Part shown: in pieces, positions 20,701 through 33,696 of the stretch
How the letters are laid out: each line of letters begins with the position of its first letter
Position numbering within the stretch: position 1 is the stretch's first letter
Source: Megascapheus bottae
Taxonomy: Eukaryota; Chordata; Mammalia; Rodentia; Geomyidae
Reading direction: 5' to 3'
DNA: 64,000 nt
Assembly (NCBI GenBank): GCA_024803745.1
Contig: JANJXV010000267.1
Coordinates: forward strand, 1,105,001 to 1,169,000
Program-made: the position numbers and the translations under genes
Notes under the pieces: model-generated
What the model was told of the DNA's origin: nothing
What the model saw: the letters and a program-made list of their open reading frames with translations, nothing else
Databases searched by the model: none

Positions 20701-21587
20701 GAGTACTGCCTTTGTTGTGTCCCTAAGGAGTTGATATTTCTGTGCTCCTTATTGTTAAATTTCATAAACAGTTGGATATCTGTTCTGATCTCTTCGATTA
20801 CCCATTTTTTTGGATTCAACAATGTGTTGTTCAGTCTCCATGAGTTAAAGGGTTTCGTTGGTGGAGATGTGTGTTCAGTTCCAACTTGATGCCTTTATGG
20901 TGTGAGAGTGTGCATGGAATAATTTCAGTGTTTCTGAATCTGTCCAGGTTTGTTTTTTGTCCTAAGATGTGGTCTATTTTGGAAAATGTTTCATGTGCTG
21001 CTGAGGAAAACATATATTGTGTTGTTACTGGGTGGAATATTCTGCAGATATCTGTTAGATCTAGTTGGTCTATATAGTTCTTCAGTTCTAAGGTTTCTCT
21101 GTTGAGTTTTGCCTTGTTGATCTGTCCATAGGTGAGAGTGGTGTGTTAAACTCACCAACAATCACTGTATTTCGATCTATATATGTATGGTTTCAGTGTA
21201 AGTAAATTTTGCTTGATGAAGTTTGGAGCTCCGGGATTGGGTTCCGTAAATATTTAGGATCATTATGTCTTCCTGGAGGAAAGATCCCTTAAGTAGTATG
21301 TAGTAAACTTCTTTGTCTTTTCTTACTAATTTTAGTTTGAAGTCTATTGTGTCTGATATGAGGATGGCAACTCCAGCCTGTTTATGGGGGCAGTTAGCTT
21401 GACAGAGTTTATTCCAACCTCTGACTTTCAAAGATGATTGTTTTTGGGTAAGATGTGTCTCTTGAAGACAGCAAAACGATGGCTCTTGCTTTTTGATCCA
21501 ACTAGACAGCCTATGCCGTTTAATTGGAGAGTTAAGTCCATTGATATTGAGAGTTAGGATTGAGAGATATTTATTAGTTCCTACCAT
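17756..21587 (-). pseudogene. L1-1 ORF2 (EN-RT-Cys domain), broken
   Basis: Spans the normal length of L1 ORF2 (about 1,277 codons). The endonuclease starts MVGTNKYLSILTLNINGLNS with CLQETHL. The endonuclease SDH motif reads SHH (..CTLSHHKGIKLEL, 20871-20910), losing the conserved Asp. RT blocks include [32 protein letters not shown] and FADD at 19480-19491. The C-terminal WRGCGQEGS cysteine region is near 18150. Multiple frameshifts separate the endonuclease, RT and C-terminal pieces. ORF2p would nick target DNA and reverse-transcribe L1 RNA; this copy cannot. Confidence 0.92.
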
Positions 21588-21818
21588 TTTTAAAAGCTTT
21601 TAGTAGGGCCTGTGTCTTGACAGTTCTTGTGGTCCTTAGATGGTATGCTGTTTAGGTGCCATTCTTTTCCCTATGTTGCATTTATTTTGGTTTTCTATGT
21701 ATAGAGCATCTTTGAGAATTCTCTGTAGTGTTGGTATTGTTTCGACATATTGTTGCAGCTTTTCCCTGGAATGGAATGGTTTTATTGTTCCCTCAGTTAT
21801 AAATGAGAGCTTAGCTGG

Positions 21819-22819
21819 CTACAGTATTCTTGGTTGGTAGTTATTTGATTTAAGGGCATGACATATATGCTTCCAGTCACTTCGTGCTTGCATGGTCTCT
21901 GCTGAGAAATCTGGGGTTATTCTGATTGGTTTGTTTTTATAGGTTACTGATCCTTTTTCCCTGGCTGCCTTTAGGATCTTTTCTTTCGTTTCTATTGATC
22001 CAGTTCGGATCACAATGTGGCGGTGGGATGTTCTTCTCTGGTCAGGTCTGTTTGGCGTTCTAAAAGCTTCTCGCATGTGGATGGGCCTGCCCTTCTGGAT
22101 ATTTGGGAAATTCTCTGAGATGATTCCCTGAAGTATATTTCAAATACCATTGACCTCTTTCTCCACGCCCTCCTCAATACCAACTAGCCTTAAATTAGGC
22201 TTCCTAATTGTATCTTGGACCTCCTGAAGCGCTCTCTCATATTTCCTAGATTTGGATTGACTCATTTTCTGTTCTTTCTCTATAATACCTAAATTATCTT
22301 CAGCCCCGGAAATTCTCTCCTCTGCATTGTCTCAACTGCTATCAAACTATCTACTTTATTTTTCATCTCCCTTCCTTCTAATTGCTCATTTTTGATGCCT
22401 TGCATCTCTTGTTTTAGATCATGTATGGATTTCTTTATCTCCATGATTTCCTTTTGAGTGGTTAGCTCAGTAGCTTTATTTTCTTTGGACATTTGCTGGA
22501 GTTTGGTCGCGTTTTTATTTGTGGATTCTATGAATTCATCCTTATTTCTTTGAAAAACCTTTATTATATCCTCCTTTATGGCTTCTTTTTCACTTATCAC
22601 CTTGTTTATGCTTTCCCCTTGTTCAGCTATGGCTTCCTCCATTATCCCTTTCTTTATATTTTCACATTTTCAATTAAGGATGTTTATCAATTGCATTTGT
22701 GTAGCACTAGGAAGACTGTCCTCTAGGTTTGCCAGGGACTGATCCATTGTCTGTTTACATTGGGTGGGGGATGTTGTTTCTTGATTTGACATTTTTCTTG
22801 AGTTTCTTGTTCTGCCCAT
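21819..22819 (-). pseudogene. L1-1 ORF1, broken
   Basis: Start MGRTRNSRKMSNQ (ATG at 22817-22819) and the usual end SNNYQPRIL stop at 21819. The central coiled coil is rich in KE repeats. The C-terminal part carries GSIETKEKILKAAREKGSV. It retains the longer TCTTTCTCTATAATACC form at about 22274 (no 4-base deletion), but other frameshifts break the frame. Confidence 0.88.
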
Positions 22820-22842
22820 TTGAAATGGGAGCAACATTACTA

Positions 22843-23067
22843 CTAAATACGATTATAGTTTTTCAGATATAACCAACCTGGACTTCTGTAGCTGGCAGAC
22901 ACTAGATGTTCACAAGTTTTGATTGGTATTATCACTCTTTCTTTTTGTGCACTTACAGACCAGTCTAATACAACCACTGATATGCGATTTATACCCAAAA
23001 CAATAAGCACCTCAATCCAATCTCTATTGTTTTTAAGTTCCTCTAAGCCTAGAGAATAATTAACCAC
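22843..23067 (-). other. L1-1 5' UTR small ORF
   Basis: 74 codons, MVNYSLGLEELKNNRDWIEV ... identical in predicted sequence to the L1-2 copy at 30254-30478, which marks L1-1 and L1-2 as close sisters at their 5' ends. Confidence 0.45.
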
Positions 23068-23375
23068 CTACATATACAATATTGCTCAACAGCCATCAAG
23101 TGTAGATCCGTGCAGTATAAGGGTTGAAAGACGAGCAGAGGTCCAGAGATAGAAAAATATAATGAGAGAGGTCAGGGAGGTACAAGAGGATTAACATAGG
23201 AGTGTAAGAATATTGTAGTAATAAAGAAAAGGTATAGCATAAGGATAACTGACCTAAGTTGGTAAGTAGGTAGCATATTTGAGTACAAAGTTTGGAAAGT
23301 ATTAGAATAAAACTTATGTGTTGCTGCACGACTAGCTCTTAGCCCAACCAGTGGCCTCACAGTGGACCATGGGAT

Positions 23376-24743
23376 GGATCTCTTTTTCTTGTCTACGTTG
23401 AGGGAAAGGGGTATTTCACAAGATGCAGAAGCGAAGATTTCAGAAGCAAATGCTGTGAGTGAATTAGCTCGTAAAAAGCATTTTTATTTTCTTTTATCTT
23501 TCTGCCAGTCTTGAGGCTTGAATTCAGGGCCTGAGCAATGTCCTCGGGTTTTCTCAAGTCTAGCCTTCTGCCACTTGAGCCGCAGTGCCACATCTAGATT
23601 TTCTCTCTATGTGATACTGAGCAATCAAATCCGGATCTTCATGGATGCTAGGCCAGCACTCTACCACTATGCCAAACTCTCAACCCTGACATAGTAATTA
23701 TAAAGTCATCATCATCATATCAAAATATCCTTTCTCCTACAAAGAATGAACACTTATCTATGTGTGTAATGCTTTTTCTAAAATTTCACTAATTCTTCTG
23801 TGTTTTTCCCTCTTGCCTTTTTTACACATGACAGCAAAGCTAATCATCAGGAAAAAAGTGATTAGGATACAGAAACCTAATAATATCCTAGTATATTGAC
23901 GTCAAAAATATGTGCAAGATGCCCTGTGTGTTTGACCAAGTGTTAGAGTCCTTGGCTACCACGCAAAAAGACTCAGGTTTGATTCCTCTTTACCACATAC
24001 ATAGAAAACACTGCAAGTGGTGCTGTGGCTCGGTGGGACAGCTAAAGCCTAAAGAAAGCCAAGAACCAGGTTCACACTCTGAGGTTAAGTCCCAAGACTA
24101 GGAAAAACAAAAAAAATTCGACAAGGCTCAAAATGCAGGCAGAGAAGGCACTGTGAAACAAATGTTTTGTAAAGGATGAGGGCAATATTGACCCTTAAGT
24201 CTGGATCTTACCTAAGAAAGGCTCCTTGAGCCTGAGACCAGACTAGTAGTTGGGCCTAGTGGAAGACATTGGGATTGGACAAATAAGGTGTGCTGTTTAC
24301 TACATCCACATGTATATTGTGAGATTGGAGGAGAGATTCAGCCTCCAGTGTGTCTTTGGTGAGGTCTTTTGTGAGCAAGGATCTTTGGTCATTGGGCCCT
24401 GAAAGGTGACCCTGCCTCCCTCACAATGGAACAGAATATGGAACCCTGGTAAGCAAGCCACTGTAACTAACAACCAGCTCAAGCCAGCTCACTTGGCCTG
24501 TGGCTCAGGAGGAAGAAAGATGTTGCTGTGCTGTTGCCAAAGGTCAGGAAACTCGAGTCTCAGGCATGGAAGTTGTGGATGTCTTACTCGAAGATGTACA
24601 TGCTAGATCATTGCCAAGCCACAAATTCAGTATAACAGAACTTTCTCTAAGAAGAAGGCCAGGGAAATCCAGGGCAACCAGAGGAGGTAAATTTCTAAGA
24701 AGAAATGTATTTGACCCCATCATCCTCCCTACACACTACAACT
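23376..24743 (+). repeat. Array segment F2
   Basis: Complete segment with both SINEs (minus about 23503-23690, plus about 23920-24110), (TCA)4 at 23706-23717 and the exon remnant. Type A markers as in F1. It joins the L1-2 tail at ACACACTACAACTTTC. Confidence 0.9.
24500..24685 (+). pseudogene. RalGDS-like exon remnant in F2
   Basis: MAQEEERCCCAVAKGQETRV, SGMEVVDVLLEDVHARSLPS. In this copy AGAGGAGG replaces AGATGAGG just after ..SRATR, so the frame runs on to 24769 into the L1 tail. This is an accident of the substitution, not a longer exon. Confidence 0.7.
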
Positions 24744-25155
24744 TTCTTTTTTTTCATTTTTTATTGTAATTAGTAAAAGGGTTAGATGATATTTGCCAGA
24801 TAGAAGGTGCATTAATTCACATACATTGATAACCTTTCACATGTCTTGGTACCCATTTCCCTCCAACCCCACAACCCCACCCGTCTTGGTTTTACCCCCT
24901 TCCCTATCAAATTTCAAATATCCAAATACAAATAAATTCAATATATAAGATAAAGTGAGATACTATACCAATATGGGATAACCAAGGGACAGCAAATGAG
25001 ATGAGAGACAACATAGTACATTAAGGACAACAATCATTCATTATATGGCTTTTGTGTCAATATCCTGGAGGTCCTTTCAATTAGCTTCACATTATATGGC
25101 CTTATATATGGCCTTTTGCTCTATTGACAATCTCTGCTAGTAGAGCCCAAGGTTT

Positions 25156-28100
25156 CTACTGATTATGACGAATGAGGGAAACCACTGAGCCTAAGTGCCT
25201 TTGAGTCTGGCTTACTTCACTTAATATGATTTGTTCTAAGTCTTTCCATTTCCTAACAAATGGGGCGATGTCATTCTTTCTGACAGCAGCGTAGAATTCC
25301 ATTGTGTAAAATACCACAACTTGTTGATCCACTCATCAACTGAGGGACATCTGGGTTGGTTCCATATCTTTGCTATGGTGAATAGTGCTGCAATGAACAT
25401 TGTTGTGCTAGTGGGTTTAGTATGCCCTTGTTTCTGGATTGTTGGGTAAATGCCAAGTAGTGGAATTGCTGGGTGATAGGGGCGTTCTATGTTTAGCCTA
25501 TTGAGGCACTGCCACACTGCTTTCCATAGTGGTTGAACGAGTTTGCACTCCCACCAACAGTGTAGTAGTGATCCCTCCTGGCCACATCCCCTCCAGCATC
25601 TGTTGTCATTCGTTTTCCTGATCCTGGCCATTCTAACTGGAGTGAGGTGGAATCTTAGAGTTGTTTTGATTTGTATTTCTTTTATGACAAGAGATGTGGA
25701 GCATTTCTTCATGTGTCTATAGGCCATTTTTGTTTCTTCTTCAGAGAAGACTCTCTTTAAGTCTTTGACCCATTTTTAATGGGATGGGTGTTACTTTGGA
25801 GGTTAGTTTTGGAGTGATTCAATTTTTTGAGTTGTTGATACATTTTAGATATGAGGCCTTTGTCCGTTGTTTGGTTGGTGAAGATCTTCTCCCACTCTGT
25901 AGGCTTCCTGATTAGTTTACTAGCTATATCCGTTGCCATACAAAAGCTCTGCAGTTTAATGCAGTCCCAGTTTTCCAGCCTTTCTCTGATTTGTTGTGAT
26001 TCTTGGTCCTTATTAAGAAAGTTTCGACCTGTGCCAAGGAGGCCTAGTGTATCTCCTATTCCTTCCTGTAAACTTTTCAGTGTGTCAGCTTTTACCTCCA
26101 CGTCTTTGATCCATTTGGAGTTAATTCTAGTGCAAGGTGACAAAGAAGGATCCAACTTTAGTTTTCTGCAGGTGCTTAACCAGTTCTGCCAGCACAACTT
26201 GTTGAAGAGGCTATCTTTCTTCCATTCTATTTTTTTGGCTCCCTTGTCAAAGATTAGGTGGCCATAGGTCTGTGGTTTAATGTCTGTGTCCGCAGTTCTA
26301 CTCCATTGGACTTCAGGCCTGTTCTTGTGCCAGTACCTAGCTGTTTTGAGATTTATAGCTCTGTAATAGAGCCTTAAGTTTGGAATTGAAATTCCTCCAG
26401 CGCTGTTCCTTCTGCTAAGAAGTGTTTTTGCTATACGGGGTCTTTTATTATTCCATATGAAATTTTGAATTGCCTCTTCTATTTGTTTAAAGAATGACAT
26501 TGGGATGTTGATTGGTATTACATTGAATTTGTAGATAGCCCTTGGCAAGATTGTCATTTTCACAATGTTGATTCTTCCAATCCAGGAGCATGGGAGGTTT
26601 TTCCATTTCCTTAGTTCTGCTTTAATTTCCTTTTTTAAGGTTTAAAGTTTTCATCTAAACGGTCCTTTACATTCTTAGTTAAGCTAATTGCTAGGTACTT
26701 TATTTTTTTGAGGCTATTGTGAAAGGATTTTCTTTCCTGATTATTGCCTCGTTCCTCTCAGTGTTGGCGTAAAGTAAGGCAGTTGATTTGTGAGGGTTGA
26801 TTTTATGGCCTGCTACCCTTCGAAAGCTTTGAATCAGCTCAAGGAACTTCGGAGTAGAGTCTATAGGATTCTTTAAATACAGAATCATGTCATCTGCAAA
26901 GAGGGATAGTTTTATTTCCTCTTTCCCTACTTGGATCCCCTTTATGCTTGCTTCTTGCCTTATTGCACTGCCTAGGAATTCTAGTACTATGTTCAAGAGG
27001 AGTGGAGAGAGTGGGCATCCTTGTCTCGTTCCTGATTTTAGAGGGAATGGCTTTAGATTTTCACCATTAAGTATAATACTAGCAGTGGGTTTCTCATACC
27101 CAGCCTTTATTACATTGAGAAATATTCCATGAATTCCTAGTTTCTCCACATCCTTTTACATAAAGGGGTTTTGGATCTTGTCAAATGCTTTTCCGCATCT
27201 ATTGAGACAATCATGTGATTTTTGTCCTTGCTCCTGTTGATGTGTCGAATTATATTAATTGATTTGTGTATGTTGAACCAGCTTTGCCTCCCTGTGATGA
27301 ATCCAGTTTGATCATAGTGTATAATTTTTTTGATGAGTTGTTGTAGACGTTTGGCCAGTATGTTGTTGAGAAGTTTGGCATCGATGTTCATCAAAGAAAT
27401 GGGTGTATAGTTCTCTTTCTTTGATGAATCTCTGTCTGGTTTGGGGATGAGGGATATACTGGCTTCACAGAATGAGTTTGGTAAAGAACCTTCATTTTCA
27501 ATTTCGTTGAAGAGCTTGAGGAGTATTGGTGTGAGCTCTGCTTTGAAGACCTTATAGAATTCAGCTGTGAATCCATCTGGCCCTGGGCTCTTTTTAAGTG
27601 GAAGTTGTCTAATTTCCATTTCTATTTCAGAGCTTGAAATAGGCCTGTTGAGTTGGGTTAGCTCTTCTTGGTTCAGTGTGGGTATGTTAATATTGTCTAG
27701 GAATTCATCCATTTCTTCTAGATTCTCAAATTTGTTGGCGTAAAGGTTTGAGAAGTATTCCCTCATGATATTCTGGATCTTGGTAATTTCTGTCGTGATA
27801 TTACCATTTTCATCTGCGATTTTGTTCATTTCGATATGCTCTCTTCTTTTTTTTGGTAAGATTTGCTAAGGGCTTGTCAATTTTGTTAATTCTTTCAAAG
27901 AACCAACTCCTTGTTTTGTTGATTCTTTCTATAGTTTTTTTTATTCCAAATCATTTAATTCTGCTTTGATTTTAATAATTTGCTTTCTCCTAATGGGTTT
28001 AGGGTTGGTTTGTTGCTCTTTTTCCAGGAGGTTAAGGTGAGACATTAACTAGTTGGTTTGCCATTTTTCTAACTTGCTGTTGTAGGCACTCAGCGCTATA

Positions 28101-28996
28101 AATTTTCCTCTGAGTACTGCCTTTGTTGTGTCCCTAAGGAGTTGATATTTGTGTGCTCCTTATTGTTAAATTTCATAAACAGTTGGATATCTGTTCTGAT
28201 CTCTTCGATTACCCATTGTTTTGGATTCAACAATGTGTTGTTCAGTCTCCATGAGTTACAGGGATTTCTTTGGTGGAGATGTGTGTTCAGTTCCAATTTG
28301 ATGCCTTTATGGTCTGAGAGTGTGCATGGAATAATTTCAGTGTTTCTGAATCTGTCCAGGTTTGTTTTATGGCCTAAGATGTGGTCTATTTTGGAAAATG
28401 TTCCATGTGCTGCTGAGAAAAACGTATATTGTGTTGTTACTGGGTGGAATATTCTGCAGATGTCTGTTAGATCTGGTTGGTCTATATAGTTGTTCAGTTC
28501 CAAGGTTTCTCTGTTGAGTTTTTGCCTTGTTGATCTGTCCATAGGTGAGAGTGGTGTGTTGAACTCACCAACAATCACTGTATTTCGATCTATGTATGGT
28601 TTCAGTGTAAGTAAAGTTTGCTTGATGAAGTTTGGAGCTCCGGGATTGGGTGTGTAAATGTTTAGGATCGTTATGTCTTCCTGGAGGAAAGATCCCTTTA
28701 GTAGTATGTAGTAACCTTCTTTGTCTTTTCTTACTAATTTTAGTTTGAAGTCTATTGGATCTGATATGAGGATGGCAACTCCAGCCTGTTTATGGGGGCA
28801 GTTGGCTTGAAAGAGTTTATTCCAACCTCTCACTTTCAAAAGATAATTGTTTTTGGGTAAGATGTGTCTCTTGAAGACAGCAGAACGATGGTTCTTGCTT
28901 TTTGATCCAACTAGACAGCCTATGCCGTTTAATTGGAGAGTTAAGTCCATTGATATTGAGAGTTAGGATTGAGAGATATTTATTAGTTCCTACCAT
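25156..28996 (-). pseudogene. L1-2 ORF2, broken
   Basis: The endonuclease is readable for 284 codons (28950-28096) and keeps SDH (CTLSDHKGIKLEL). RT fingers/palm run at 27829-27137. FADD near 26885-26896 lies in a second frame (27149-26700). The thumb/C-terminus runs 26563-25757 and 25727-25236, with [10 protein letters not shown] intact. A base missing near 27187 (GTCAAATGCTTTTCCG) breaks the RT. Relative to its sisters this is one of the better-preserved endonucleases. Confidence 0.92.
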
Positions 28997-29226
28997 TTTT
29001 AAAAGCTTTTAGTAGGGCCTGTGTCTTGACAGGTCTGTGGTCCTTAGATGTTATGCTGTTTAGGTGCCATTTCTTTCCCTATATTGCATTTATTTTGGTT
29101 TTCTATGTATAGAGCATCGTTGAGAATTCTCTGTATTGTTGGTTTTGTTTCGACATATTGTTGCAGCTTTTCCCTGGAATGGAATGTTTTTATTGTTCCC
29201 TCAGTTATGAATGAGAGCTTAGCTGG

Positions 29227-30230
29227 CTAAAGTAGTCTTGGTTGGTAGTTATTTGATTTAAGGGCATGACATATATGCTTCTAGGTACTTCGTGCTTGCA
29301 TGATCTCTCTAAGAAATCTGGGGTTATTCTGATTGGTTTGCCTTTATAGGTTACTGATCCCTTTTCCCTGGTTGCCTTTAGGATCTTTTCTTTCGTTTCT
29401 ATTGATCCAGTTCGGATCACAATGTGACGGTGTGATGTTATTTTCTGGTTAGGTCTGTTTGGGGATCGAAAAGCTTCTCGTATCTGCATGGTCCGGCCAT
29501 TCTGGATATTTGGAAAATTCTTTGAGATGATTCCCTGAAGCATATTTCCAATACCATTGACCTCTTTCTCCACGCCCTCCTCAATACCAACTAGCCTTAA
29601 ATTAGGCTTCCTAATTGTATCTTGGACCTCCTGAAGCGCTCTCTCATATTTCCTAGATTTGGATTGACTCATTTTCTGTTCTTTCTCTATAATACCTAAA
29701 TTATCTTCAGCCCCGGAAATTCTCTCCTCTGCATTGTCTAACCTGCTATCAAAGCTATCTACTTTATTTTTCATCTCACTTGCTTCTTATCCCTCACTAT
29801 TGATGCATTGCATCTCTTGTTTTAGATCATGTATGGATTTCTTTATCTCCTTGATTTCCTTTTGAGTGGTTAGCTCAGTAGCTTTATTTTCTTTGGACAT
29901 TTGCTGGAGTTTGGTCATGTTTTTATTTGTGGATTCTATGAATTCATCCATCTTTCTTTGAAAAACCGTTATTATGGCTTCCTTTATGGCTTCTTCTTTT
30001 TCACTTATCACCTTGTTTTTGCTTTCCTCTTGTTGAGGTATGGCTTCCTGCATTATCTCTTTCTTTATATTTTCACATTTTTCATTAATGATGTTTATCA
30101 ATTGCATTTGTGTAGCACTAGGAAGACTCTCCTCTAGGTTTGCCAGGGACTGATCCATTGTCTGTTTACATTGGGTGGGGGATGTTGTTTCTTGATTTGA
30201 CATTTTTCTTGAGTTTCTTGTTCTGCCCAT
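29227..30230 (-). pseudogene. L1-2 ORF1, broken
   Basis: The N-terminal half is open from 30248 to 29787 (MGRTRNSRKMSNQ.. coiled coil), then a frameshift, then an open frame from 29774 to 29205 through the RNA-binding half (GIIEKEQKMSQSKSRKYERA). It keeps the undeleted TCTTTCTCTATAATACC form that L1-3 to L1-6 have lost. Confidence 0.88.
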
Positions 30231-30253
30231 TTGAAATGGGAGCAACATTACTA

Positions 30254-30478
30254 CTAAATACGATTATAGTTTTTCAGATATAACCAACCTGGACTTCTGT
30301 AGCTGGCAGACACTAGATGTTCACAAGTTTTGATTGGTATTATCACTCTTTCTTTTTGTGCACTTACAGACCAGTCTAATACAACCACTGATATGCGATT
30401 TATACCCAAAACAATAAGCACCTCAATCCAATCTCTATTGTTTTTAAGTTCCTCTAAGCCTAGAGAATAATTAACCAC
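30254..30478 (-). other. L1-2 5' UTR small ORF
   Basis: 74 codons, same predicted peptide as in L1-1 (22843-23067). The stop codon falls about 24 bp before the ORF1 ATG. Confidence 0.45.
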
Positions 30479-30788
30479 CTACATATACAATATTGCTCAA
30501 CAGCCATCAAGTGTAGATCCGTGCAGTATAAGGGTTGAAAGACGAGCAGAGGTCCAGAGATAGAAAAATATAATGAGAGAGGTCAGGGAGGTACAAGAGG
30601 ATTAACGTAGGAGTGTAAGAATATTGTAGTAATGAAGAAAAATATAGCATAAAGATAACTGACCTAAGTTGGTAAGTAGGTAGCATATATGAGTACAAAT
30701 TTTGGAAAGTATTAAAATAAAACTTATGTGTTGCTGCACGACTAGCTCTTAGCCCAACCAGTGGCCTCACAGTGGACCATGGGATGGA

Positions 30789-32150
30789 TCTGTTTTTCTT
30801 GTCTACGTTGAGGGAAAGGGGTATTTCACAAGATGCAGAAGCGAAGATTTCAGAAGCAAATGCTGTGAGTGAATTAGCTCGTAAAAAGCATTTTTATTTT
30901 CTTTTATCTTTCTGCCAGTCTTGGGGCTTGAATTCAGGGCCTGAGCAATGTCCTCGGGTTTTCTCAAGTCTAGCCTTCTGCCACTTGAGCCGCAGTGCCA
31001 CATCTAGATTTTCTCTCTATGTGATACTGAGCAATCAATCCCAGATCTTCATGGATGCTAGGCAAGCACTCTACCACTATGCCAAACTCTCAACCCTGAC
31101 ATAGTAATTATAAAGTCATCATCATCATATCAAAATGTCCTTTCTCCTACCAAGCATGAACACTTATCTATGTGTGTAATGCTTTTTTTAAATATCACTA
31201 ATTCTTCCGTGTTTTTCCCTCTTGAATTTTTACACATGACAGCAAAGCTAATCATTAGGAAAAAATTGATTAGGATACAGAAACCTAATAATATCCTAGT
31301 AGATTGACGTCAAAAATATGTGCAAGATGCCCTGTGTGTTTGACCTAGTTGTAGAGTCCTTGGCTACCACGCAAAAAGACTCAGGTTTGATTCTTCATTA
31401 ACACATACATAGTAAACGCTGCAAGTGGTGCTGTGGCTCGGTGGGAGAGCTAAAGCCTAAAGAAAGCCCAAGAACAATGTTCACACTCTGAGGTCAAGTC
31501 CCAAGACTAGCAAAAAACAAAAAAAATTCGACAAGGGGCAAAATGCAGGCAGAGAAGGCACTGTGAAGCAAATGTTTTGTAAAGGATGAGGGCAATATTG
31601 ACCCTTAAGTTTGGATCTTACCTAAGAAAGGCTCCTTGAGCCTGAGACAAGACTGGTAGTTGGGCCTAGAGGAAGACATTGGGATTGGACAAATAAGGTG
31701 TGCTCTTCACTACATCCACATGTATATTGTGAGATTGGAGGAGAGATTCAGCCTCCTTTATGTCTTTGGTGAGGTCTTTTGTGAGCAAGGATCTTGGGTC
31801 ATTGGGCCCTGAAAGGTGACCCTGCCTCCCTCACAATGGAACAGAATTTGGAAACTTGATAACCAAGCCACTGTAACTAATAACCAACTCAAGCCAGCTC
31901 ACTTGGCCTGTGGCTCAGGAGGAAGAAAGATGTTGCTGTGCTGTTGCCAAAGGTCAGGATACTCGAGTCTCAGGCATGGAAGTTGTGGATGTCTTACTCG
32001 AAGATGTACATGCTAGATCATTACCAAGCCACGAATTCAATATAACAGGCCTTTCTCTAAGGAGAAGCCCAGGAAAATCCAGGGCAACCAGATGAGGTAT
32101 ATATCTAGAAAATGTATTTGACCCCATCATCCTCCCCACACACTACAACT
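30789..32150 (+). repeat. Array segment F3
   Basis: Complete segment, last one of type A: (TCA)4 at 31117-31128 and CACGCAAAAAGACTCAGG near 31369-31386. Minus SINE about 30913-31100, plus SINE about 31330-31520. Confidence 0.9.
31910..32095 (+). pseudogene. RalGDS-like exon remnant in F3
   Basis: MAQEEERCCCAVAKGQDTRV, then HARSLPSHEFNITGLSLRRS and a stop after SRATR. Private substitutions (ACCAAGCCACGAATTC) separate it from F2 and F5-F7. Confidence 0.7.
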
Positions 32151-32564
32151 TTCTTTTTTTAATTTTTTATTGTAATTAGTAAAAGGCTTACATGATATTT
32201 ACCAGATAGAAAGTGCATTAATTCACATACATTGATACCCTTTCACATGTCTTGGTACACATTTCTTTCCAACCCCACAACCCCACCCGTCTTGGTTTTC
32301 CCCCCTTCCCTATCAAATTTCAAATATCCAAATACAAATAAATTCAATATATCAGATAACAAAGTGAGATACTACAGCAATATGGGATAACCAAGGGACA
32401 GCCAAGGAGATGAGAGACAACATAGTACATTAAGGACAACAATCATTCATTATGTGGCTTTTGTTTCAATATCCTGGAGGTCCTTTCAATTAGCTTCACA
32501 TTATATGGCCTTATATATGGCCTTTTGCTCTATTGCAAATCTCTGCTAGTAGAGCCCAAGGTTT

Positions 32565-33607
32565 CTACTGATTATGACGAATGAGGGAAACCACTGAGCC
32601 TAAGTTCCTTTCAGTCTGGCTTACTTCACTTAATATGATTTGTTCTAAGTCTTTCCATTTCCTTACAAATGGGGCGATGTCATTCTTTCTGACTGCAGCA
32701 TAGAATTCCATTGTGTACAAATACCACAACTTGTTGATCCACTCATCAACTGAGGGACATCTGGGTTGGTTCCATATCTTTGCTATGGTGAATAGTGCTG
32801 CAGTGAACATTGTTGGGCTAGTGGGTTTAGTATGCCCTTGTTTCTGGATTGTTGGGTAAATGCCAAGTAGTGGAATTGCTGGGTCATAGGGGAGTTCTAT
32901 GTTTAGCCTTTTGAGGCACTGCCACACTGCTTTCCATAGTGGTTGATCGAGTTTGCACTCCCACCAACAGTGTAGAGTGATCCCTCCTGGCCACATCCCC
33001 TCCAGCATCTGTTGTCATTCGTTTTCCTGATCCTGGCCATTCTAACTGGAGTGAGGTGGAATCTTAGAGTTGTTTTGATTTGCATTTCTTTTATGACCAG
33101 AGATGTTGAGCATTTCTTCATGTGTCTATAGGCCATTTTTGTTTCTTCTTCAGAGAAGACTCTCTTAAGTCTTTGGCCCATTTTTCGTGGGATGAGTGTT
33201 ACTTTGGAGGTTAGTTTTGGAGTGATTCAATTTTTTGAGTTGTTGATATATTTTAGATAAGAGGCCTTTGTCCGTTGTTTGGTTGGTGAAGATCTTCTCC
33301 CACTCTGTTGGCTTCCTGATTAGTTTACTAGATACATCCGTTGCCATACAAAAGCTCTGCAGATTATTGCAGTCTCACTTACCCAGCCTTTGTCTGATTT
33401 GTTGTGATTCTTGGTCCTTATTAAGAAAGTTTCGACCTGTGCCAAGGAGGCCTAGTGTATCTCCTATTCCTTCCTGTAAACTTTTCAGTGTGTCAGCTTT
33501 TACCTCCAGGTATTTGATTCATTTGGAGTTAATTCTAGTGCATTGTGACAAAGAAGGATCCAACTTAATTTTCTGCAGATGTTTAACCAGTTCTGCCAGC
33601 ACAACTT
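32565..33607 (-). pseudogene. L1-3 ORF2 C-terminal remnant
   Basis: Contains the segment after RT only: [33 protein letters not shown], the cysteine region and [15 protein letters not shown] to the stop at 32565, in three overlapping frames. The FADD block and endonuclease were removed by the deletion at 33607. Confidence 0.9.
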
Positions 33608-33696
33608 GGTGTTTTGGTTTCGACATATTGTTGCAGCTTTTCCCTGGAATGGAATGATTTTATTGTTCCCTCAGTTATGAATGAGAGCTTAGCTGG

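Larger units (their letters stand above)
17342..23375 (-). mobile_element. L1-1, full-length-sized, inactive
   Basis: About 6.03 kb: poly-T edge at 17342 (minus-strand tail), C-rich 3' UTR tract at 17450-17505, ORF2 17756-21587, ORF1 21819-22819, 5' UTR to about 23375. No target-site duplication matching CACACACTCCAACTTTG is seen at the 5' end. Confidence 0.92.
24744..30788 (-). mobile_element. L1-2, full-length-sized, inactive
   Basis: About 6.04 kb with ORF2 at 25156-28996, ORF1 at 29227-30230 and a 5' UTR to about 30788. The 5' UTR is nearly identical to that of L1-1. Confidence 0.92.

Noticed and set aside
24500..24769. Longer version (89 codons) of the RalGDS-like exon remnant in F2, and a similar one at 50332-50622
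   Set aside because: The extension comes from loss of the stop codon by point mutation and runs into the L1 tail, so it is not a longer exon.
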